A DNA stretch of 64,000 nucleotides from Picosynechococcus sp. PCC 7003. GTDB taxonomy: Bacteria; Cyanobacteriota; Cyanobacteriia; Cyanobacteriales; MRBY01. The position numbers and the translations under genes are program-made. Position 1 is the first letter of the stretch, and each line of letters begins with the position of its first letter. Below the pieces are notes generated by a model, which ran no database searches, had not been told where the DNA came from, and saw only the letters and a list, made by a program, of their open reading frames with translations. The stretch lies in assembly GCF_001693255.1 (NCBI RefSeq), contig NZ_CP016474.1, positions 550,661 through 614,660 on the forward strand. Direction: 5' to 3'. Positions 37,030 through 45,586 of this stretch are shown here, in pieces.

Positions 37030-37722
37030 ATGGTTAGGTTGATTTCAGATTTTGATGGGGTGGTCGTCGATCTGTCGGAACGTTACTATCGCGTTTATCG
37101 CTGGCGGTTAACCCAAGTCGCAGAACCGGAGCAAGCATTATCCCCCCTAACAAAGGAAGAATTTTGGGCTTTGAAGCGACAGAAGACTTCCCAGACCGAT
37201 ATTGGTTTGCGGTCGGGTCTCCGGGAAGATCAGTTACCGGAATTTAAGCAGCTCCGGGATGACCATGTGCATCGACTGGAAAATATGGTGCACGATCGCC
37301 TGATTGAGGGTTCATTAGAAGCATTGACGACGGCCCAAAGCTTGGGCTGGGAAGTGATGACCGTTACTATGCGCCGCTACAGTGAATTAGACAAAATTTT
37401 GCAACTTCATCCGGTTTTACAGGATATTTTTCCGGGCGATCGCCGTTTTTGTTTACCCGATACAACGGATCGCAACCAAGATTTTTATCAAAAGCCGTTA
37501 CTCATGGGAGAAAGCCTCGCCCGACTGCGCCCCAAAGCAACCACTTGGATGGTCGGTGATACAGAAGCCGATATTCGCTCCGCCCAGAGTCATAATATTC
37601 CTGTGATTGCGGTGCTTTCGGGGATTCGCGATCGCCAATTGTTGGCCGCCCACAAACCAGATTTCATTGTGGAAAATTTATGGGAAGCGGTGCAACTGAT
37701 CCGGGAGCAGGTCGCTGGTTAG
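37030..37722 (+). CDS. HAD-superfamily hydrolase
   Basis: A 230-residue phosphatase-type HAD protein. Motif I is SDFDGVVVD, motif II TVTMRR, motif III lysine near FYQKPLL and motif IV WMVGDTEADIRSA. Substrate unknown. ATG 37030 (MVRLISDFDG) is chosen over the in-frame ATG 36994, because the motif normally begins a few residues after the start. Divergent from rsmB; followed by the split tRNA-Arg. Confidence 0.8.
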   Translation: MVRLISDFDGVVVDLSERYYRVYRWRLTQVAEPEQALSPLTKEEFWALKRQKTSQTDIGLRSGLREDQLPEFKQLRDDHVHRLENMVHDRLIEGSLEALTTAQSLGWEVMTVTMRRYSELDKILQLHPVLQDIFPGDRRFCLPDTTDRNQDFYQKPLLMGESLARLRPKATTWMVGDTEADIRSAQSHNIPVIAVLSGIRDRQLLAAHKPDFIVENLWEAVQLIREQVAG

Positions 37723-37741
37723 CATCGGAAAAAAGCTATGT

Positions 37742-37747
37742 TATAAT
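37742..37747 (+). promoter_or_regulatory. -10 element of the tRNA-Arg gene
   Basis: TATAAT centred about 17 bp before the tRNA 5' end. The -35 region is not convincing. Confidence 0.5.
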
Positions 37748-37761
37748 TTTGGCGCTTTATT

Positions 37762-38165
37762 GGGGCTGTGGCTCAGCAGGATAGAGCAAGCGCCTCCTGA
37801 ATTGTTCGGGCAGCATGGGTCGGAAACGCCATGGCTGAATGTGGTCAAATTCAAGGAAGCCTAAGTGATGGGAAAATCAGAAGAATTTTTTTGTCATAGG
37901 GTAACCCTGAGCCAAGCCTTTCGGTGCCTCGCCGGAGGAAGGTGCAGAGACTAGCGGGTTGGTTTTGGGGCAAGCTTTTTTGAGGATCTTGAATGCTAAC
38001 GTTTGTAGCGAAAGGTCATCGCCAACCCAGCATAACGGCCACCACCTACGGAAATTGATTTGGTTATCAAATCCTATTTCTAGGGTGAAGAGATAGTCCA
38101 GAGAGTCGGGGAAACCCACACCAATCTGAAGCGCTAGGTCGCCGGTTCGAATCCGGCCAGTCCCG
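37762..38165 (+). tRNA. trnR-CCU: tRNA-Arg(CCU), interrupted by a group I intron
   Basis: 5' exon 37762-37798 and 3' exon 38129-38165 give a 74-nt tRNA. Acceptor stem GGGGCTG pairs with CAGTCCC (one G-T). The D arm is GCTC...GAGC, the anticodon stem AGCGC/GCGCT with loop CTCCTAA (anticodon CCU), the T arm GCCGG-TTCGAAT-CCGGC, discriminator G, and CCA is not encoded. The intron follows U36. A T run (38166-38170) follows the gene. Confidence 0.93.
37799..38128 (+). ncRNA. Group I self-splicing intron in tRNA-Arg(CCU)
   Basis: 330 nt between anticodon position 36 and 37. The 5' splice site follows U and the intron ends in G, as group I chemistry needs. Conserved core segments match cyanobacterial tRNA introns: CCTGAGCCAAGCC (Q), GGTGCAGAGACTAGCGGG (R) and GAAGAGATAGTCC (S). 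It has no ORF, so no homing endonuclease. Subgroup IC3 is likely from the match to tRNA-Leu introns, but I did not fold it fully. Confidence 0.9.
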
Positions 38166-38173
38166 TTTTTCCC

Positions 38174-38232
38174 GTAGGGATTTGGAGACCAAATCCCATT
38201 ATTACAAAATCCCCTGGTTACCAAATCCCTAC
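38174..38232. repeat. REP-like inverted repeat, left of RAYT
   Basis: GTAGGGATTTGG at 38174-38185 and CCAAATCCCTAC at 38221-38232 form a 12-bp perfect inverted repeat around a smaller GGGATTTGG/CCAAATCCC hairpin. It starts 8 bp after the tRNA-Arg 3' end and includes the RAYT stop codon. Confidence 0.75.
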
Positions 38233-38813
38233 CATTTTGATGGGACGTTGGGGTGTAATTGGTCGCTGTGCCAATGGTATGGGTTATTTTCTATGTATTC
38301 CCTCAGGATATTGAGAGATTTTTCATTGCGAATAATGTGCTCGTAATAGTTTTTTTGCCAGATTTTTGTGCCAATCAGACCGCGTTTTTGGTTGATTTTT
38401 TTCGTTGTTTGATATTTGAAATAGGCGATGATTTTGCCGAGCTTCGTTTTTTGTTCGTAAAAAGGGCGATCGCCTTTGTTCTGGGTTGTGTTAAATGCAT
38501 CTTTCGGGGGTGGAACAGGGAAATGCGGTGTTTCGGGTTCTATGCAAACTAAAATGCCATGGAAATGATTTGGCATAACCACGGCAGCATCAATTTCTAA
38601 ATTTTCAAAATGTCTAGGCAAATAACGCCAAACTTGTTCAACGATTTTCCCGTACTCGTTTAACTGCAATATTTGATTTGTGCTCGTTCCCAATAAACAT
38701 TCACGACCCTGCACGCAAATTGTTACAAAATAGGTGCCCGCCCGATTGTAATCATAGGATTTCAAACGAATGGAACGCCGACGATGAATGTGCGGATTGT
38801 ATTGATTTGCCAT
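38229..38813 (-). CDS. REP-associated tyrosine transposase (RAYT, Y1_Tnp/HUH)
   Basis: A 194-residue single-strand transposase of the TnpA-REP family. The N-terminus RRRSIRLKSYDYNRAGTYFVT is typical; the HUH motif is MPNHFHGI and the catalytic tyrosine lies in WQKNYYEHIIRNE. These proteins cut and move REP palindromes. ATG 38813 is chosen: an ATG at 38840 would translate the flanking REP. It sits between two REP-like repeats, with its stop inside the left one. Confidence 0.88.
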   Translation of the reverse strand: MANQYNPHIHRRRSIRLKSYDYNRAGTYFVTICVQGRECLLGTSTNQILQLNEYGKIVEQVWRYLPRHFENLEIDAAVVMPNHFHGILVCIEPETPHFPVPPPKDAFNTTQNKGDRPFYEQKTKLGKIIAYFKYQTTKKINQKRGLIGTKIWQKNYYEHIIRNEKSLNILREYIENNPYHWHSDQLHPNVPSKW

Positions 38814-38819
38814 AACAAC

Positions 38820-38874
38820 GTAGGGATTTGGTCTCCACATCCAAAATCATAGGGCATGGAAACCAAGCCCCTAC
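38820..38874. repeat. REP-like inverted repeat, right of RAYT
   Basis: GTAGGGATTTGG at 38820-38831 and CCAAGCCCCTAC at 38863-38874 form a 12-bp near-perfect inverted repeat, sharing its first 12 bp with the left repeat. It lies 7 bp from the RAYT start and 7 bp from the pilQ stop. Confidence 0.7.
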
Positions 38875-38880
38875 GGATGG

Positions 38881-41169
38881 TTAACGGGTGGGGAAACGGG
38901 TATTGTCTAGCATTTCACGGGCGGTCTCGCTAGGTTGATAGCCATAGCCCCACATTGCATTTTGAGAATCATCAATAATCTGAGGAGTGATAATGAAAAG
39001 CAGTTCACGGCGACTATTATCTCTAGATGTGCTTCTAAATAGGGAACCAATGAGGGGAATATCACCTAAGATAGGGACTTTTGCTGTAGTGACCAGATCT
39101 CGTTCATCAATCACACCTGCAAGCAGTAAAGTTTGATCATCTCTCAAGCGAACAGAACCTGACTGAAGAAGCGTTTGTCGTTTTAATGTGACAGGCTCAT
39201 CATTGACGATCTCCTGACCAGCGACAGAAGAGACCTCTGGTTGAACATTCAGAGTGATGAAGCCATTATCGTCAATTCTTTCTATTCCTACCGCAACTTT
39301 AAGGCCAACTTGATCAATTACAGGTTCAACAATTCGATCTGTAATATTGCCTTGATCATTTTGTTGTCTGCGCTCAACAGTTCCAACTACAATATCTTCT
39401 GTCAAATCAATATTAGCAATTTGGTTTTCTTGGACAATTAAAGTCGGATCAGCGATGATTTTAGAGGTTGTATTCCGTAACAAACCGGCAACAAGACTAC
39501 CAATAAAATTAGTGCCCCTCCCAACTGCTCTATCACTAACATTTGCTCCTAGACCTTGAATAGAAAGCGTGACATTTCCTGCGTCATCTAGAGTTCGGAT
39601 AACTGCTGCCACTTGGTCTTCGTTTAGTCCTGCCGGGAGGGGAGAACCAGGGAAAGCAATTTGATAAGCTTCAGTAATTGAACCAACAAATACTGTGTTG
39701 GCAGGATCTAGACTATCAAATACTTCGAACTCTTCTCCAAATGAAACTTGTTGATTTCCCTGTTCAATGACGATCCCATTGGGATTAAACTCGGAAAAAA
39801 TATCACTAGCTCTTGATAGATCATTAGGAGAAAGGATAATTCCGTCACCAGCGCTAATTCCGACTCGATCTTCTAACAAGAGCTTAATATCAGACGAGAT
39901 AGAACGATTTCCGCTTAAAGTAACATCTAAAATCTTGACATTAACAGCAACTTGCCGTTTCCGGGCATCAAGTTGAGTTAAGAGGTTAGTTGCCATTTCA
40001 ACAACCTTTGGTTCACCGGTTAATGTAATCGCATTCAATCGGGTATCGAGTGTCGTTTCTAATTCATTAACGAATAAGTCTCGTAGTCGCCGAAAACCAA
40101 TGTTTGTTGTATCTGTAGCTTCAGTTTCTTCTTCAATTTCGTTAGCACATGTAAATAAGCCATCTCCTTCTTCCTCAACTGAATCGCTACCCGTTTCAAG
40201 ATAACATTGAGCTTGGAAAACATTGGCTTGATTAAGACGCAGTGTTCGAGTGATTCTTGGAATAACTGCGCTAGGTAAATCTTTGCCAATAAAAACAGTC
40301 CGATCCTTCATGACAGCTTTAAGGTCAGACAGCATTAAGACATAATCAAAAACCTTTTGAACCGGTTCATTTTCAATATCCAAAGAAACAGACCGATCAC
40401 TAATATCACCAGAAACAACTAAATTGATCCCTGCTGTCCGCGCTAGTAAGGCCATTACATCTTCGGCAGGTGCTTGCTTCAGCACAAGACGAGGAACAAT
40501 CGCATTGGTTTGCAAATTGACATATCTGGGAAGAGAGGTGTCAGTGGTCGAAACAGAAATATCGCCCACTGGTGGCGCACTGGCCCTCGGTAAAAACGGT
40601 GGAATTGGAGCTGTGGGTTGGAGAAAATTATTTTGATTGTTATTGCTGGGTGCACTCTGGGCCAACATCGGCGGCGTGAATACTGTCTCTGCTCCTGGTG
40701 TTGCCTGGGCTACTTCTGTCGGTGCTGCAGAGGTCACATTGAGCAAAATGCTGTTGTTATCCTGGCTGAGGATTTCCCCTTCCGGTGCCGTTACTTCCCC
40801 CAGGGCGACAATTTTCACATTGCCCGGAGCCGACTCCATCACCTCAATGCGTTCAATACCCGGTAAAGGATTATCCTGGGTGAAAATGTCCTGTCCATTA
40901 CCGAGATCTAACCGCGCGTTCGCAATTTCGGCGATCAGCACCCGGTCTTTTTGGGTCGTCGAAACCTGGGGCTTCTCACCAGACAGATTGGCACTCTCTG
41001 GGGCAAGACTTAAGGCGAGTTCTAACTTGCCATCACCTGGACGCACCTCCAGTTCCCGTACTTGCACACTTGCTGCTTGGGCTGGGGCAACTAAAACCGT
41101 TGTAGAAGCAACGACACCAGCGACGACTCCGGAATAAGACTTGATATTCACGACAGAAAATCTCCACAC
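38881..41169 (-). CDS. pilQ: Type IV pilus secretin PilQ
   Basis: A 762-residue outer-membrane secretin through which the pilus passes. A signal peptide (residues about 10-33, ending AQA) is followed by an AMIN domain (SVQVRELEVRPGDGKLELALSL), a Pro/Asn-rich linker, a secretin N0/STN domain (TAGINLVVSGDISDRSVSLD) and the C-terminal secretin domain (VPILGDIPLIGSLFRS ... RELLFIITPQII). The stretch from about 38.9 to 40.5 kb is visibly richer in A/T than the rest and lacks HIP1 sites. Last gene of the pilMNOQ cluster; a 218-bp gap separates it from pilO. Confidence 0.95.
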   Translation of the reverse strand: MWRFSVVNIKSYSGVVAGVVASTTVLVAPAQAASVQVRELEVRPGDGKLELALSLAPESANLSGEKPQVSTTQKDRVLIAEIANARLDLGNGQDIFTQDNPLPGIERIEVMESAPGNVKIVALGEVTAPEGEILSQDNNSILLNVTSAAPTEVAQATPGAETVFTPPMLAQSAPSNNNQNNFLQPTAPIPPFLPRASAPPVGDISVSTTDTSLPRYVNLQTNAIVPRLVLKQAPAEDVMALLARTAGINLVVSGDISDRSVSLDIENEPVQKVFDYVLMLSDLKAVMKDRTVFIGKDLPSAVIPRITRTLRLNQANVFQAQCYLETGSDSVEEEGDGLFTCANEIEEETEATDTTNIGFRRLRDLFVNELETTLDTRLNAITLTGEPKVVEMATNLLTQLDARKRQVAVNVKILDVTLSGNRSISSDIKLLLEDRVGISAGDGIILSPNDLSRASDIFSEFNPNGIVIEQGNQQVSFGEEFEVFDSLDPANTVFVGSITEAYQIAFPGSPLPAGLNEDQVAAVIRTLDDAGNVTLSIQGLGANVSDRAVGRGTNFIGSLVAGLLRNTTSKIIADPTLIVQENQIANIDLTEDIVVGTVERRQQNDQGNITDRIVEPVIDQVGLKVAVGIERIDDNGFITLNVQPEVSSVAGQEIVNDEPVTLKRQTLLQSGSVRLRDDQTLLLAGVIDERDLVTTAKVPILGDIPLIGSLFRSTSRDNSRRELLFIITPQIIDDSQNAMWGYGYQPSETAREMLDNTRFPTR

Positions 41170-41387
41170 ACACTAATTAAATGTAATCGAAAAACCGAAA
41201 TGAATCCCGCTCGAAATTAACAATAATTTTTAAAAACAACCCTAAAAATCTAAAATAATTAGCAATCTTAAATAAGTTTTGCTAATGATGTATTTGAAAA
41301 ATTTGTTTTGACACCAACAAAATTAATCGTTCCTATGCCGCTAGTTTACCTCCCTATCTCCTCAGAAAATTGTTTTGACCTCAAAAC

Positions 41388-42185
41388 CTAGCCACCATTC
41401 TCTGCCGGTTGACCCTCTTCTCCTTCGGCTGGGGCGGCTTCAGCGGCCAGTTCTGCTTGTCGGGCGGCCAGCTCCTCCGGGGTCGGTGCAATGAGGGCAT
41501 CCACCACAAAAGAAACCCCCAACTGAGCTTGGGTTTGTGTTACCAAACGGCCATTTTCGTAGCGGAAGGTTGCTGGTTCTGCCACCGTCGTCGAAAAATT
41601 ACGCAATACCAACAACGGCTGTAACACATCGATGCTCGTGAGCATGGACTCCGCTTCTGTGTAGGTCATATTGTCGAAGCTGACATTGAAGGTTTGGTAC
41701 TTCAGCTTATTTTGGGCAGCTTCACCGTAGGTGGCAGCATCGGTAATAAATTCGGGTTTAGGTGGTGTCGGCTCGTAGCTCGTCAGTTGCACATTGCTCG
41801 CCGTCAGGATCCGGTTGAAATCCAACAGAAAAGTCTGCATTTGCTTGTCCTGACCGTAAGCATTGAGAATTTCTGTGGCGATCCGCTGCTCATTGGCTAA
41901 TTCCGCTTCTTGCTGGGCAATTTGCTCTTGGATATTCCCGGCGCCTTTGTCCTGTAATTCTGCCTGTTTTGTCTGGAGCTCCTGTTCGAGGGTGCTGATT
42001 TCGCCTTGGATGGGCCGAACGAGAAACCACCAAAGTCCGGCACTGGCACCAATACCGGCGATCGCCAACATTGTGCCGAGGATTTTTGAAGTGAACTGAA
42101 TCCCAAAGGCCTCAAAAAAGCCCTGTTCCTGACCAACCATGGTCATTTCCGTCATCGTTTGCCGGAACTCTTCTGCGTATGTCAT
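41388..42185 (-). CDS. pilO: Type IV pilus inner-membrane protein PilO
   Basis: A 265-residue protein with one transmembrane segment (about residues 35-54, MLAIAGIGASAGLWWFLV), a periplasmic coiled coil (STLEQELQTKQAELQDK...) and a ferredoxin-like domain. Pairs with PilN to link PilM to the PilQ secretin. Cyanobacterial form with an acidic, Ala/Glu-rich C-terminus. 53 bp after pilN. Confidence 0.88.
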   Translation of the reverse strand: MTYAEEFRQTMTEMTMVGQEQGFFEAFGIQFTSKILGTMLAIAGIGASAGLWWFLVRPIQGEISTLEQELQTKQAELQDKGAGNIQEQIAQQEAELANEQRIATEILNAYGQDKQMQTFLLDFNRILTASNVQLTSYEPTPPKPEFITDAATYGEAAQNKLKYQTFNVSFDNMTYTEAESMLTSIDVLQPLLVLRNFSTTVAEPATFRYENGRLVTQTQAQLGVSFVVDALIAPTPEELAARQAELAAEAAPAEGEEGQPAENGG

Positions 42186-42237
42186 CGGTTGTTACTCCTC
42201 CTCACAGTTGTTGATGAATATCGAAATGGGTGAAATT

Positions 42238-42969
42238 CTAGAAGCTACTCCGTAAGCGTTCGGCCATCCCCCGCGCCCCCTGGCCGTCTAGGGTCTGAAT
42301 AACCTCTGCATCGGTGAGGTCATTGAGGGAGATCGACACCGTATAGTCCACCACCTGGGGCATGCTAAAAGAAGCAACAGGCCGGGGGAAGTCTACCTGG
42401 GCAGTGGTAATCGGGTTATCGACGAGGTTCGCGCTGACGATATAGATTTCTTCTCCTTGCAGGAGAGGCGATTCCGGCAGGTTCAGGACAAAATCATTCA
42501 CTTCATTAAAGGTGCGCGCATTGCCCCGTACTAAGACTTGGTTGTCCGACTGCTCGAAGGAGGTGATCCTTAGCCCTGGCGGCGTTAAATCGCCCACTTC
42601 CCGCAAAATCGCCGACCAGGGTTTGATCCTTGTTTGCAACACATCAACAAAGGCTTGGCTTTGGGATCTGTAGGTGTCAATTTCTTGTTGAATTTGCTGT
42701 AACCTCGCCTGTTGGGCATTGGCCCCCTGGAGCTGTTGATCGACAACGGCGATCTCTTCTTGGACGTTACCCTTGGCGCTATTGCCCTGGAACCACAACA
42801 GACCCACAACCGCCAACGCCGCCGCCGTGACCGCACCACCGATAATCAGTGGCTTTGGTTCTTGGCCCGGAATAACCCCCGGTTTGCTTGCCAGACGATC
42901 GGCGATCGCCATCGAAGAATCCTTCGTTAAACTGCGGTCTTTGAGGAAATTAATATCCAAACCGTACAT
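42238..42969 (-). CDS. pilN: Type IV pilus inner-membrane protein PilN
   Basis: A 243-residue protein. The cytoplasmic N-terminus MYGLDINFLKDR carries the INFL segment that binds PilM in this family. A transmembrane segment (about residues 43-60) and a coiled coil follow, then a periplasmic domain. It begins 5 bp after pilM and must depend on transcription through pilM. Confidence 0.9.
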   Translation of the reverse strand: MYGLDINFLKDRSLTKDSSMAIADRLASKPGVIPGQEPKPLIIGGAVTAAALAVVGLLWFQGNSAKGNVQEEIAVVDQQLQGANAQQARLQQIQQEIDTYRSQSQAFVDVLQTRIKPWSAILREVGDLTPPGLRITSFEQSDNQVLVRGNARTFNEVNDFVLNLPESPLLQGEEIYIVSANLVDNPITTAQVDFPRPVASFSMPQVVDYTVSISLNDLTDAEVIQTLDGQGARGMAERLRSSF

Positions 42970-42973
42970 GATC

Positions 42974-44073
42974 CTATACCTCCCGTAGTCCTAAACCCAG
43001 TACCGTACCCAAGGACGGTCGTTGCACCTTGGAAATCTCTTCATCAATATCAATGGATAGCGCCTCAAACGGATCAATTTGAATCGCCGGAATGCTGAGA
43101 CGCTGCGTAAAAAATTCATCCAGTTGACTAATCCCACCGCCGGGGCCAGCCAACATCAATTGGGCCACCTCCAATTCACCGCTTTGGTTGAGATAAAAAT
43201 CAATGGAACGACGCAATTCGTCCGTCAGTTCCCCTAAAACGCGTAGGAGGGCCGCCATCCCAGGATTAATACCCGTTGCGCCAGTGCGGGCTCCTTCCAT
43301 GGGTGTGTTGGGAATGGTCATCCCCTGGAGGAGTTCGATGTCACGGGGAGCCGGTAAATTCATGGCGCGGGATAGGGCATTTTGCAGTTGCGAAGCGCCA
43401 ATGGGCACTGTCCGGGAAAATTGCGGCACCCCATCGACCACAATGGCAATTTCTGTACAGTCAAATTCAATATCGACCAAGACCACCGCTTCCTGGGAGC
43501 TAAACTGCCGCAGTTGCTCACGAATCGTCCGGAGGAGGGCAAAACTATTAATTTCGAGGATATTGATCTCTAGTCCCGCCTGCACGATGGTTTCTACATA
43601 GGCGTCGGTCACTTCCCGCCGGGTGGCCACCAAGAGGACTTGCACCTTATCAATGCCATCTTCATCTTGGAAAAATCCAAGTTTTTGGTAGTCAAGATCT
43701 ACTTCTTCGCGGGGGTAGGGCAGGTAGAGGCTCGCTTCGTGGTTGAGCACCATATCCCGCAGTTCGGCATCATCGAGCTCGGCGGGGATCGGGATCAAGC
43801 GAATAATCGCTTCCCGCATGGGCACGGCGGCGGTGACCTGTTTGGCGCTGATGTTGTTGGCGCTGAGGGTCGTTTGGATGAGCTCGGCAAGGGCCGGAAC
43901 ATCGACAATTTTCCCTTCTTCAAAAATGCCTTCGGGCACGGGTTCGGTGATATAGGTCGCCAGCTTATAGACCTGCCCCTGTTTTTTGAGTTGGACAATG
44001 TTTAAGCGTTCCGTTGAGATTTCGATGCCAATCCCTTTAGGCTTTGGTTTGAACTTGGGCGCGGCAGTCCCTA
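42974..44073 (-). pseudogene. pilM: pilM, main part (5' end cut off by an insertion)
   Basis: Actin-like cytoplasmic pilus ATPase, about 366 codons. The intact frame reads IGTAAPKFKPKPKGIGIEI then STERLNIVQLKKQGQVY and ends in GLGLREV; GIGIEI is the phosphate-1 motif of the actin fold. Upstream the frame meets a TAA at 44083-44081, inside the mobile element, with no ATG, GTG or TTG before it. The first usable start is GTG 43939, which would drop the first about 45 residues including GIGIEI. The missing 5' codons are on the other side of the element (45563-45586). Confidence 0.85.
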
Positions 44074-44132
44074 TCCCTCTTTAGGGTAGGGAAGGATAGC
44101 GCGGCTACTGAAGAGAAACGGAAGTAGCCAAA

Positions 44133-44270
44133 TCAATCAGGCTTAGGCAATCGCCTTATGTACTCTCTGATAATTTGAGCCATGCTGACATCCTTGTTGG
44201 ACGCGAACGCCTTGAGTCTTGCCAGATCCTCTGATGTTAGCCTTATTTTTAGTACTTCTGACTTGTTCAT
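44133..44270 (-). CDS. Ribbon-helix-helix (CopG/Arc-like) small protein
   Basis: A 45-residue protein starting MNKSEVLKIRLTSEDLARLK and ending AQIIREYIRRLPKPD. The strand (SEVLKIRL) followed by two helices is the RHH DNA-binding pattern. It diverges from tnpB with 28 bp between the ATGs and probably regulates the shared promoter. It points toward pilM, whose interrupted frame begins 60 bp beyond its stop, so its promoter could drive pilM-N-O. Found by direct translation; it is too short for many gene callers. Confidence 0.75.
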   Translation of the reverse strand: MNKSEVLKIRLTSEDLARLKAFASNKDVSMAQIIREYIRRLPKPD

Positions 44271-44298
44271 TGTGGGCACAATAGACTACAATAGGAGC

Positions 44299-45547
44299 AT
44301 GGTAACACGCCGAATCACTTACAGGCTCTATCCAAGTCGCCAACAGCAAAAAAAGCTGCACTATTGGCGGCGCTTACATTGCAGTTTGTATAACGCGGCA
44401 ATAGCTAATCGCAAAACCCAGTACCAAAAGTTCAATCATTCCGTTGATTACTTTGAGCAGCAAAATAGTTTGCCGGAGTTCAAGCAAGTATGGCCAGAAT
44501 TTAAAGAACTGGGTTCCCATGCCCTACAGGCAACGTTAAAGCGAGTGGACTTTGCCTTCAACCGATTTTTTAAGGGATTGGGGGGATATCCAAAGTTCAA
44601 GGCATCTCGGAGATATTCGGGGTGGACATATCCCTGCGGGGCAGGTTGGCAGGTAGAAACAGATGGTCAGCATGGCTTTCTCAAGTTGAGCCACTTAGGC
44701 AGAATGCAAATGAGAGGGAAAGCTCGCACCCTGGGGAAAACCAACAACTTGCACAATTTTCTTCCGCCAGGGCAAGTGGTATGCCTCAATCACCGTCAAA
44801 TGTAAGCCGCAGCGGGAAGCTGACGGGGGATCTGTGGGGATTGATTTAGGTTGCAAGGAAGCGATTACCCTTTCTACAGGGGAGCAACTATCAAAGCCTA
44901 GCTTTATCAAAGTCGGTGAAGTTGCCGTAAAGCAAGCATCCAAGCAACTCAGACGAAAGCGTGCACCAAACCGAAATAAGCGAGTTAAAGCATCGCGGCG
45001 GTGGCAAAAAGCGAGACGGCAGGTATCAATGCGGCAACGCAAAATTACCCGTCAGCGCGAAGATTGGCTGCATCAAATCACAAGCGACATAGTCAGCGGT
45101 AATAGCCTGGTTGCAGGTGAGCAGTTAAACGTCAAAAACATGACCCGCAAAGCCAAAAAAGGCAGCAAACGGAAAGCTCAAAAAACAGGGCTTAACCGCT
45201 CCATTCTCTCGGTTGGCTTCGGCATGATTGGTTCAATGCTGGAATACAAGCTGGCAGAGGCAGGAGGATTTTATGTGGAGTCCCCGACAAGGACGCTTAA
45301 GCCCTCTCAGCGTTGCGCTAAATGTTGGGAGCTAACGCCAAAGACATTGGCAGACAGGGTACATATTTGCTCAAACCCAAACTGTGGCCACAGGGAGGAT
45401 AGAGATATCAATGCAGCTCAGGTTAATTTAGCCTGGGCAAGGGGTCAGGAACTGGCCTCTTCAGTCGCGGAGCCGCCAAGCTCTACCGATTGCGGAAGCA
45501 TGAGGCAACTTGGGGTGATGAAACGACGGAAACTCCATGCCTCTTAG
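44299..45547 (+). pseudogene. tnpB: tnpB, RNA-guided nuclease-like transposon protein, single frameshift
   Basis: About 415 codons when corrected. N-terminal part MVTRRITYRLYPS...to RGKART is in one frame; WGKPTTCTIFFRQGKWYAS onward, with GIDLGCKEA, is in the next. The break is at CCC 44729-44731: one fewer C restores a full TnpB. Downstream, the RuvC residues (D in GIDLG, E in GEQLNVKNM, D in DRDINAAQ) and the zinc finger CAKC...CSNPNC are intact, which suggests recent damage or a sequence error. ATG 44299 has GGAG nearby. Confidence 0.88.
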
Positions 45548-45562
45548 GCTGGAGTAGTTCAT

Positions 45563-45586
45563 GATATTTTTGAAAAAATCTAGCAT
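45563..45586 (-). pseudogene. pilM: pilM, detached first eight codons
   Basis: ATG at 45586 followed by CTA GAT TTT TTC AAA AAT ATC gives MLDFFKNI, a typical PilM N-terminus. Joining the next base (45562) to TA at 44073-44072 makes codon 9 (ATA), and the frame continues GTAAPKFKPKP. So this is the true start of pilM, now separated by the element. Its promoter should lie in the 210 bp up to the divergent solute-binding protein gene. Confidence 0.8.

Larger units (their letters stand above)
44074..45561 (+). mobile_element. IS200/IS605-type element (tnpB + RHH gene, no tnpA) inside pilM
   Basis: 1,488 bp by the boundaries that restore the pilM frame. The left end carries a hairpin (TCCCT-CTTT-AGGG) and a second one (GGCTACT...AGTAGCC, 44103-44129). 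The right end is the hairpin CTCCATGCC-TCTTA-GGCTGGAG followed by TAGTTCA. There are no terminal inverted repeats and no target duplication, as expected for this family. It holds a frameshifted tnpB on the plus strand and a small ribbon-helix-helix gene on the minus strand. No Y1 transposase tnpA is present, so movement would need one in trans. Confidence 0.85.

Noticed and set aside
37799..38128. Coding frame inside the tRNA intron region
   Set aside because: The minus-strand 115-codon frame here spans the intron and tRNA exon and has no recognisable domain; the RNA fold explains the sequence.
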